Below are positions 1 to 6,859 of a DNA stretch of 18,696 nucleotides, in pieces. Below the pieces are notes generated by a model that was not told where the DNA came from, made no database searches, and saw only the letters and a program-made list of their open reading frames with translations. The stretch comes from a candidate division TA06 bacterium DG_78 (GTDB lineage Bacteria > Hydrothermota > Tepidihabitantia > SM23-42), in NCBI GenBank assembly GCA_001303225.1, contig LJNI01000024.1:1-18696 (forward strand), given 5' to 3'. Both the position numbers and the translations under genes were made by a program. How positions within the stretch are numbered: the stretch's first letter is position 1; every line of letters begins with the position of its first letter.

Positions 1-1269
1 TGCTGATGCAAAGGTCACTCCGTGTATACCATCACGGCCTGTCTTACCGCCAACGAGGAGAATTGCGTCACCTGGTTTCGCGCTTTTTTCAATCCTGTCT
101 TTCCGTATGAGCCCAACACAACCGCAATAGACCAGAGGATTATATAAAAAATCTTCATCAAAGTACAGTGCCCCACTCGCTGTTGGTATGCCCATGCGAT
201 TACCATAATCTCGAACACCACGGATCACACCTTTAATGATTGTCTGCGGATGCAAAATACCCTTGGATAATTTTTTATAATCAAAATCCGGCTCGCCAAA
301 GCAGAAAATATCCGTATTCATGATTGGTTTAGCTCCGAGACCAGTACCGAGAATATCGCGGATAACACCGCCAATTCCAGTCGCAGCGCCACCATACGGT
401 TCTAATGCAGATGGATGGTTGTGTGTCTCGACCTTAAAACAGACACCATACGTTTCATCAAAATCGATGATACCAGAATTATCGTGAAATACTGATAAGC
501 ACATTGGATGATTAATATCGCGCGTTGCCTTCATTATTGTATTTTTTAGAAGATTATCGATCTTCTCGCCGTTAAATTGGATCTTTCCTAAAAATGTTTT
601 ATGCCGGCAATGTTCGCTCCACGTTTGAGCAATCGTCTCGAGTTCAACAGCAGTTGGTTTTCTACCCTCTTTTTCAAAATACTGTTTGATCGTTTCCATT
701 TCGACTCTTGAGAGCGAAAGACCCATGTCACGGCTGATCTTCATCAAATCACCACTCAGATCAATATGCATGATCCGGAGTGAATATGCTGAGGGACTGT
801 ACAATTCTTCTTTACCCAGTTTTATATGTTGGACAAGTGGATTAAAAAGAAATAGTTCTGCCAGCTCCCGTAATTTTTGTTTATCACATGCACCCCTGAA
901 TATGTAGTACGTTCCTGTCTTTGCTGCATCGATAGTTATGCCTAAATCAGCGATTGCCTTTTTGATACTAGCTTCCTTCGGGTCAGTAACTCCAGTATTG
1001 TATAGTATCTCAAAAGTCGTGCCATTGCTCAAATGTTCTGATGTATGTAAGTCAGCTTGGGCAACAGTATACCCCTCGACTACTGGGTCACAGAAGAGTT
1101 CACCTGCGACAAATTCAGCCTGCTCTTTTGAAATCTCTGCGAGGATATAGTACACATCTCTCACCTCGACCTCTTCAATACCACAGGCACCTAGAGCCTC
1201 AAATTCTTTTTGTACAAATGTACCTCGAGGATCATTCTGCCGTTTTATTTCAATCCTGAAATTTTTCAT
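1..1269 (-). CDS. purL: Phosphoribosylformylglycinamidine synthase PurL with PurS-like N-terminus (3' part outside window)
   Basis: This enzyme converts FGAR, glutamine and ATP to FGAM in cytoplasmic purine synthesis. The 423 visible codons run open to the left edge, so the C-terminus is missing. Residues 1 to about 150 form two PurS-like ferredoxin-fold repeats, as in the N-terminal domain of large-type PurL. A linker with WSEHCRHK (217-224) follows, then the glycine-rich nucleotide-binding segment ETHNHPSALEPYGG (281-294). The ATG at 1269 is the first start after an in-frame stop at 1288-1290. It overlaps the stop of a small hydrophobic frame (ATGA), which suggests translational coupling. 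No good Shine-Dalgarno site is seen. Whether a glutaminase domain is fused at the C-terminus, or PurQ is separate, cannot be judged here. Confidence 0.93.
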   Translation of the reverse strand, partial: MKNFRIEIKRQNDPRGTFVQKEFEALGACGIEEVEVRDVYYILAEISKEQAEFVAGELFCDPVVEGYTVAQADLHTSEHLSNGTTFEILYNTGVTDPKEASIKKAIADLGITIDAAKTGTYYIFRGACDKQKLRELAELFLFNPLVQHIKLGKEELYSPSAYSLRIMHIDLSGDLMKISRDMGLSLSRVEMETIKQYFEKEGRKPTAVELETIAQTWSEHCRHKTFLGKIQFNGEKIDNLLKNTIMKATRDINHPMCLSVFHDNSGIIDFDETYGVCFKVETHNHPSALEPYGGAATGIGGVIRDILGTGLGAKPIMNTDIFCFGEPDFDYKKLSKGILHPQTIIKGVIRGVRDYGNRMGIPTASGALYFDEDFLYNPLVYCGCVGLIRKDRIEKSAKPGDAILLVGGKTGRDGIHGVTFASA

Positions 1270-1427
1270 GGACGCACTGTCTTAGGTTTTACTCTCATTA
1301 TTATACTAACAACAATTATTACTACTATCAGTCCAATTATCACAATCTGCCATGCCGTGAAACTAAATATATCTGTGTTTCGAGATGACTCACTCGTCGG
1401 AAAAACGAAAAAGGTCTTGGGTAGTAT
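1266..1427 (-). other. Hydrophobic reading frame without a normal start codon, between ctpA and purL
   Basis: A stop-to-stop frame of 53 codons overlaps the last codons of ctpA in the +1 frame and ends in a TGA overlapping the purL ATG. It encodes a polar stretch (PTSESSRNTD), then a convincing transmembrane helix (WQIVIIGLIVVIIVV) and a basic tail (RVKPKTVRP). A near-perfect ribosome-binding sequence, AAAGGAGGTGA, lies just upstream at 1428-1438, inside ctpA. No ATG, GTG or TTG stands at a usable distance; the first such codon in frame is a GTG inside the helix. It could be a small membrane protein with a rare start codon, a C-terminal tail of CtpA reached by a +1 frameshift, or the result of a sequence error. 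The hydrophobic composition argues that the frame is or was translated. Confidence 0.35.
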
Positions 1428-2922
1428 TCACCTCCTTTAGGAGTTCAATCGCCTGATCGACTAATGGGTCATTTTCAACCCGTACTTGATAACCCTCTTT
1501 CAAACCCCAGACATTTGTCACAATGTTCTGATGTAATCTTTTTTTAAAAGAAACCTTAACAGAATCAAATTGTTCCTCGGTGAATTCCAGACCCTTTTCG
1601 AGTAAATACACTGCAAAATCTTTAAGTATCTTATCATCGACAGTGAAATTTTTGCCAATGTCTTTATGTGTTGCTGTATACCTAACTACATAATCGAAAT
1701 TGTACCCCTTGGTAATAATATCAGTCTCTAGTTTTGTCATTTTCGGTGGTTCAACAACGACATCTGGCGTAATACCTCCTTCACCGTACACCGTGCGTTT
1801 GAGCGGTCCGAGTGTGGTGAATTCCTTTTTCTCAACAACCTCAGACGTATCCTCATCACCTTCAGTCTCAAGCAACTCAACCGATTTATCAATCGACCGA
1901 CCTGATGGTGTATACCAACGATCAGTAGTGAGCTTTAATGCTCCGCCATCTTCGAGCGGAAAAATTTTCTGAACCGAGCCTTTACCAAATGTAGTTGTAC
2001 CCATAATCAAACTTCGATCCCAATCTTGGAGCGCACCTGCAACAATTTCAGAGGCTGATGCTGACCCGCCATCGACCAGTGTTATCAGAGGAAAATCTCC
2101 GTAAGGGCATGCCTTTTTTGTTTTATATACAGTCTTACTCTCGATCCTTCCCTTTGTTATAACGACTTCCTTGTCTTCAGAGCACAGAAAGAGTTCACTC
2201 ACTATGACGCCTTCCCTCAATAAGCCGCCAGAATTCAATCTGAGATCAAAAATGATCTTTTGAGCACCGAGTACAAAGAGGGAATCGAGTGCTGCTTCTA
2301 ATTCTGTATCTGCTGTTTGAGAAAACGTCGCCAACTGAACATAGCCGATACCATCATCAACTATGCCATAATAGGGGACTGCGTCTAATTTGATGTTTGC
2401 CCGAATTATTTCGACATCAAAAGGTTCTTCGATTATTGTGCGTTCAATGGTCAGAACAACTTTTGTTCCAGGCTTACCCCTGATGTCCTTCACAACGATA
2501 TCAACGCTCTTACCCTTGGTAGAAACACCATCGACCTTGATGATGGCATCACCAGGTAGCAACCCCGCATGATAAGCCGGCGTTCCTTCGAGTGGTGATA
2601 TCACTGTGATCTTATCTTCCCTTTTGCCAATCGTCGCACCAATACCACCAAATTCACCCTTGGTTGTAATCATCAATGATTCATACTCTTCCTTAGTCAG
2701 GTAATCTGTGTGTGGATCATGGAGAGCCTCTATCATGCCATTGATTGCGCCCCGTATAAGACTATCAGACGCTACCTCAACGACATAGCTGTCTTCTATT
2801 TCCTTGAGTATCTTATTGAAGATACGGAGCAATGAATACGTATCAGGGTTTGCCCACAATCTACCAATGAATATCCCACATATCAGGGATACCCCCATCA
2901 TAAATAGTACTATTTTCTTCAT
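1390..2922 (-). CDS. ctpA: S41-family C-terminal processing protease (CtpA/Prc type)
   Basis: This is a secreted or membrane-anchored serine protease that trims C-termini of envelope proteins. Its length of 510 aa is usual for the family. Residues 1-25 are a signal peptide or anchor (MKKIVLFMMGVSLICGIFIG). A PDZ domain covers about 90-165, with the carboxylate-binding region near GGIGATIG. The S41 core follows. By alignment to E. coli Prc (Ser430, Lys455) the Ser-Lys dyad is Ser289 in GGSASASEI and Lys314 in FGKGSVQ, with Gln318 in support; the 25-residue spacing matches. The ATG overlaps the tmk stop by four bases, so the two are probably coupled. The last codons carry a strong internal Shine-Dalgarno-like sequence and overlap the hydrophobic frame described separately. 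Confidence 0.95.
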   Translation of the reverse strand: MKKIVLFMMGVSLICGIFIGRLWANPDTYSLLRIFNKILKEIEDSYVVEVASDSLIRGAINGMIEALHDPHTDYLTKEEYESLMITTKGEFGGIGATIGKREDKITVISPLEGTPAYHAGLLPGDAIIKVDGVSTKGKSVDIVVKDIRGKPGTKVVLTIERTIIEEPFDVEIIRANIKLDAVPYYGIVDDGIGYVQLATFSQTADTELEAALDSLFVLGAQKIIFDLRLNSGGLLREGVIVSELFLCSEDKEVVITKGRIESKTVYKTKKACPYGDFPLITLVDGGSASASEIVAGALQDWDRSLIMGTTTFGKGSVQKIFPLEDGGALKLTTDRWYTPSGRSIDKSVELLETEGDEDTSEVVEKKEFTTLGPLKRTVYGEGGITPDVVVEPPKMTKLETDIITKGYNFDYVVRYTATHKDIGKNFTVDDKILKDFAVYLLEKGLEFTEEQFDSVKVSFKKRLHQNIVTNVWGLKEGYQVRVENDPLVDQAIELLKEVNTTQDLFRFSDE

Positions 2923-3560
2923 AATGTATACCCCTTTCTTACTAATAAATTTTTTACATTATTGATAACTTCACGCTTCAAAATTTCGACAGGCTTTGCT
3001 GCATCCAAAATTTTCACTCGTTTCTTGGCGCGATGGGCTAATTTAAGATAACCCTCACGAACTTTTCGATGGTAATCCTCTTCCTCACATTCCATTCGAT
3101 CATCGAATATGCCCCGCTTCCGCGCCTCAGTAACGTCAATATCAAAGAGAAGAGTCAAATCAGGTTTTATGCCAGCAGTCGCAAAACGGTTAAAGATCGC
3201 AATGAGCCGCTGCGGTAAATCGCGTGCATACGTCTGGTATGCATACGTAGAATCAGCAAATCGGTCTGATACGATAATCTGTTTTTTATGAAGTGCCGGA
3301 AGTAGTTTTTCATACGTCAATTGACTCCGTGCGGCAAGAAATAATAAAACTTCGCACTTTGGGTTCATTGTTTTATTTTCTGGATTAAGAAGAATCTCTC
3401 GTATCATTTCACTGACAGCTGTGCTTCCTGGTTCCCGAACAAAGAGGTGTGGTAGGTTGTGCTCTGAGAGCCAATCAACCAATCCTTGTGCTTGTGTGGT
3501 TTTACCAGAACCTTCAACTCCCTCAAATGTTATGAAAACTCCGCGCCGTACGCCAGCCAT
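2919..3560 (-). CDS. tmk: Thymidylate kinase
   Basis: This kinase phosphorylates dTMP to dTDP with ATP in DNA precursor synthesis. Its 213 aa is the usual length. The P-loop is GVEGSGKTT (14-22), the dTMP-binding motif REPG is at 42-45, the DR motif at 99-100 sits in SDRFADSTYAYQ, and the lid region is near FDDRMECEEEDY (152-163). The gene starts 10 bases after the ino1 stop and overlaps ctpA by four bases, so it sits inside the ino1-tmk-ctpA-purL transcription unit. No strong ribosome-binding site is visible before the ATG, so translation probably depends on coupling to ino1. Confidence 0.95.
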   Translation of the reverse strand: MAGVRRGVFITFEGVEGSGKTTQAQGLVDWLSEHNLPHLFVREPGSTAVSEMIREILLNPENKTMNPKCEVLLFLAARSQLTYEKLLPALHKKQIIVSDRFADSTYAYQTYARDLPQRLIAIFNRFATAGIKPDLTLLFDIDVTEARKRGIFDDRMECEEEDYHRKVREGYLKLAHRAKKRVKILDAAKPVEILKREVINNVKNLLVRKGYTL

Positions 3561-3570
3561 GTGCGCATGC

Positions 3571-4665
3571 CTAACGACGTTTCTTTGTTTTTAACCCATA
3601 TTTTTTTATGAAATTCTCCGTCTTTTCGCGACAGATGTGATCTGGATATTGCACTGGTGGTGATTTAAAGAAATAGCTCGATGGTTCGACTATCGCACCA
3701 CTCATTCCATGATTGAGTGCTAACTTTGCACACCGTATAGCATCGATCATGACGCCTGCTGAATTTGGTGAATCCCATACTTCGAGTTTTAACTCAATAT
3801 TGAGTGGAACATCACCAAATGTTCTCCCCTCGAGTCGCATGTGAGCCCACTTTCTATCTTTGAGCCACGCAACATAATCTGATGGACCGATGTAAATATT
3901 TTCCTCACCAATGTCATATTTTAACTGCGAAGTCACGGCTTGAGTCTTTGAGATCTTCTTTGACTGCAAGCGCGCCCGCTCGAGCATGTTCAAAAAATCT
4001 GTATTACCACCAACATTGAGCTGTGATGTACGCTCGAGCTTCACACCACGGTCGTTAAAGAGATTAACAAGCACGCGATGTAAAATCGTCGCACCAACCT
4101 GTGATTTTATGTCATCACCAAATACTGGCAGTCCCTTTTCAATGAACCGTTTCTGCCAATACTTCTGGCTCGCAATGAATACTGGGATACAATTAATGAA
4201 TGCGCAGCCTGCGGTCAACACTTGTTCGACATACCATTTTGTTGCCTCTTCACTTCCAACTGGAAGATAACTTATCACGACATCTGTTTTTGTCTGTTTC
4301 AGAAGGCCAACAATATCTGCAGTGGGTCCTGGTGCCTTCTTGATGATTTGCGATAAGTAGTAGCCAAGACCATCATGTGTCATGCCCCGAACTACTGGGA
4401 CATCCAATTTCGGCACATTACAAAACTTGTATGTATTATTCGGCTTAGTGTAGATTGCTTCTGCCAGGTCTTTACCCACTTTATTAATATCGATATCAAT
4501 ACCAAAACTAAACTCAATGTCGCCAATGTGATAACCGCCGAGTCGGGTATGCATAATACCCGGAATAACTTCGCCCTCTATTGCCTTATGGTAATAATAA
4601 ACTCCCTGCACCAAACTTGATGCGCAATTACCAATTCCGATGATTGCCACTTTAATCTTACTCAT
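3571..4665 (-). CDS. ino1: myo-Inositol-1(3)-phosphate synthase
   Basis: This enzyme isomerises glucose-6-phosphate to inositol-phosphate with NAD, the first step to inositol lipids or inositol-containing solutes. The N-terminus has the NAD-binding [12 protein letters not shown]. Other family blocks are [47 protein letters not shown] and [12 protein letters not shown]. The protein resembles the compact Ino1 of actinobacteria and archaea (about 360-380 aa) rather than the larger eukaryotic form. I prefer the ATG at 4665 (364 aa) over the TTG one codon upstream, because GGAGG at 4671-4675 then sits five bases away. It is first in a tight operon with tmk and ctpA, behind a promoter at 4686-4713. 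No inositol-lipid or di-inositol-phosphate gene is in the window, so the end product is unknown. Confidence 0.94.
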   Translation of the reverse strand: MSKIKVAIIGIGNCASSLVQGVYYYHKAIEGEVIPGIMHTRLGGYHIGDIEFSFGIDIDINKVGKDLAEAIYTKPNNTYKFCNVPKLDVPVVRGMTHDGLGYYLSQIIKKAPGPTADIVGLLKQTKTDVVISYLPVGSEEATKWYVEQVLTAGCAFINCIPVFIASQKYWQKRFIEKGLPVFGDDIKSQVGATILHRVLVNLFNDRGVKLERTSQLNVGGNTDFLNMLERARLQSKKISKTQAVTSQLKYDIGEENIYIGPSDYVAWLKDRKWAHMRLEGRTFGDVPLNIELKLEVWDSPNSAGVMIDAIRCAKLALNHGMSGAIVEPSSYFFKSPPVQYPDHICREKTENFIKKYGLKTKKRR

Positions 4666-4685
4666 CAAATCCTCCTTAATTTATT

Positions 4686-4713
4686 ATTGTATATTTTTTT
4701 CATAAAAAGTCAA
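4686..4713 (-). promoter_or_regulatory. Sigma-70-type promoter of the ino1-tmk-ctpA-purL unit
   Basis: On the minus strand there is TTGACT (4708-4713), a 16-base spacer containing an A7 run, and TACAAT (4686-4691). Transcription would begin about 15 bases before the ino1 start codon, leaving just enough leader for the GGAGG site. Confidence 0.65.
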
Positions 4714-4901
4714 CTGTGCGATTTCGATGATTTTCTTTGAATTTTTAACTGATAAACATTGATGTTTCTGAAAGAATAATATTAATAACACAAATAAATG
4801 ATAAAACACTAAAATGGCATTTTCGAGTTTTTTAGATTGGCCCGACTGCCACTTACGAGGTGGACTAGTTAAATCAATTTACAAATAGTTATCCAGGTAC
4901 G

Positions 4902-6698
4902 CTATCTCGTTAAAATCAATTTCTTGGTTGCACTATTGCTGTCACCTATTAAACGGCATATGTAGAGACCTGAGTTCAAGTCCTCTGTATTCCAGATAAC
5001 TTCATAGTTACCAGTTGTTTTATAATCATTGACCAGGGTTTCAACGAGCTCTCCGAGTATGTTATAAATCTGTATCTTCACATTATATGGTTTATATACA
5101 GAATAACAAATGGTCGTATTGGAACCGAACGGATTTGGGAAATTTTGAAGTATTAAGCCAGTGCTTGTCACATTAGGACGGTTCTCATTAATGCCGGTTA
5201 TTTGGTTAAAATAATGAAAACCCATATCCGCCCTTGTGTTATCTGGGTCTTGAGGTGAGGCAGGGTCTCCAGTATCTATGCATGGCGATTTTGTACCATC
5301 TTCTATTGGCCAATTTGCCCAGCTTAAATAAAGATTACCATTTTCAGGATCTATAAATAATGGGTCTGTATCAATACAACCAGCACCAAACCATGGTTCA
5401 CCTGTTCCGCCTTCGATATCACAATACGTAGCAGTAACCGAAGCAGCGCCTGAAAATGCAATAGCCGGAGAAGTATCATGCCACAGGATATTATTAAACA
5501 CATCTGCCTCAGCTGAGCTCTGGTCAAAGTAGAAGTAGATTCCACCAGCTTCAGAGGCTGAATCGCTATAAAATGTATTGTTGGACACGGTTAATGCCCC
5601 ACTTGTGGTTGCGGCAGAAAATCCACCTCCGACACCATCTGATGTGTTGGAACTCAAGACATTTCTGTGGAAAAGCATGGTCCCTTCATCCAGAAATATA
5701 CTTACTCCACCACCATTCTCAACCGCCTCATTATCTGTAAATGTATTATCGGTTATCTCGAGTACCCCTGAACCAAGCTCAACCCAAACACCTCCTGCGT
5801 TCCAGGCAGAAGTATTGTTGGTATGGATATTATCAGATAAGGTGAGCGTTCCCGAGGCAATTTCAAAATAACTCCCTCCTCCATTTCCAGCACCTGTTGT
5901 CGAATTCCCTGTCAGGGTGTTATTTTCATACGTCACTGTACTGTTTCCTGCCGGCATCCTTATAAAACACCCGCCTCCAAATTCTACTGCACTATTGTTG
6001 TTAAAAGTATTGTTCTCTACTATCATGGATGCACCAGAACCAAGGGGATAGAGCATCGCTCCTGCAGCGTCTCTCTGAGCTGTATTATCTTCAAAAGTAC
6101 AATGCGCAACCCTCAAGTCAGTTCCCGCTCCTTCTGTCTGTACAAATAGTCCTCCTGCAGTTCCATAAGGATATCCGCTCGGATTTGGAGACGAGTTTCT
6201 CCTGAATGTGCAGTATGTAATCGTAATCTCTCCTGTATTTGAGTAAATGTTCGCACCACCGCCGACATAACCTGCGGTATTATCGTCGAAGTCACAGTTG
6301 CTCATGCTCATAGAAGCTGAAACTGTTTCCAGATGTATGGCTCCTCCATGGTCTGCATTTCCATTCTGAAAGGTCATATCCTGAAGCTCCAGGTCAGCAT
6401 TAGCTGCTGTTGCTGAGAACTGGAATATCTGAGTAGAATTCCCGCCATCAAGAATAGTCGAACCTGTTCCTGCGCCATCTATGAAAAGAGAGAAGTCCTC
6501 TGTAGAAGTAAAGGTAAGCGTCGTTGTTATATTGTAAGTGTCAGCTGAGACATTGATTGTATCATTCTCGCTATTAGATGCTGCAGTGTTCAGGGCATTC
6601 TGGAATTCTGTTGGGTTATTAACATTGAAGGTCTCTGCCCATAAAAACGAGCCTAATAAAAACACAAAACAACCTATGACAACACCTCTAAACTTCAT
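4902..6698 (-). CDS. Secreted right-handed beta-helix protein with type IX secretion sorting tail
   Basis: This is a predicted cell-surface or extracellular protein; its ligand or substrate is unknown. Residues 1-21 are a signal peptide ending LWA before ETFN. From about 50 to 440 there are repeats of roughly 40-45 residues with the pattern NxFxxNxAxxxGGG, typical of parallel beta-helix (polymorphic outer-membrane or pectate-lyase-like) folds. A terminal cap reads PCIDTGDP and RADMGFHYF. Residues 515-598 are a C-terminal sorting domain: QNFPNPFGSNTTICYSV, then YNILGELVETLV, and NSGLYICRL before the basic end KKLILTR. That tail is known as the signal for type IX export. The start is supported by GGAGG (6704-6708) five bases from the ATG. 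The gene appears to be transcribed alone. I see no catalytic motif. Confidence 0.9.
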   Translation of the reverse strand: MKFRGVVIGCFVFLLGSFLWAETFNVNNPTEFQNALNTAASNSENDTINVSADTYNITTTLTFTSTEDFSLFIDGAGTGSTILDGGNSTQIFQFSATAANADLELQDMTFQNGNADHGGAIHLETVSASMSMSNCDFDDNTAGYVGGGANIYSNTGEITITYCTFRRNSSPNPSGYPYGTAGGLFVQTEGAGTDLRVAHCTFEDNTAQRDAAGAMLYPLGSGASMIVENNTFNNNSAVEFGGGCFIRMPAGNSTVTYENNTLTGNSTTGAGNGGGSYFEIASGTLTLSDNIHTNNTSAWNAGGVWVELGSGVLEITDNTFTDNEAVENGGGVSIFLDEGTMLFHRNVLSSNTSDGVGGGFSAATTSGALTVSNNTFYSDSASEAGGIYFYFDQSSAEADVFNNILWHDTSPAIAFSGAASVTATYCDIEGGTGEPWFGAGCIDTDPLFIDPENGNLYLSWANWPIEDGTKSPCIDTGDPASPQDPDNTRADMGFHYFNQITGINENRPNVTSTGLILQNFPNPFGSNTTICYSVYKPYNVKIQIYNILGELVETLVNDYKTTGNYEVIWNTEDLNSGLYICRLIGDSNSATKKLILTR

Positions 6699-6762
6699 TT
6701 GTCCCTCCTCTCTCTTAGTAACGACTTAGACTTAATATCTAAATGCCTTATTTGTTTATTAT

Positions 6763-6791
6763 TAGATATATAGCACCTGGCCAAATTTCAA
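6763..6791 (-). promoter_or_regulatory. Possible promoter of the beta-helix protein gene
   Basis: On the minus strand there is TTGAAA (6786-6791), 17 bases, then TATCTA (6763-6768), about 65 bases before the ATG. The -10 is a weak match and the region is AT-rich, so other alignments are possible. Confidence 0.3.
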
Positions 6792-6859
6792 AAAATAACA
6801 TCACGGATTTTCTTTAGAATGATATTAATAATTTATTAAAAGTCAAGCATGATAATGAG

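Noticed and set aside
1210..1440. Plus-strand 76-aa hydrophobic frame
   Set aside because: It is the complement of the minus-strand transmembrane frame and of the purL and ctpA ends; it has no ribosome-binding site or promoter.
4849..4863. Hairpin CCAC-N7-GTGG after the beta-helix gene as a terminator
   Set aside because: The stem has only four pairs and no T-run follows on the minus strand.
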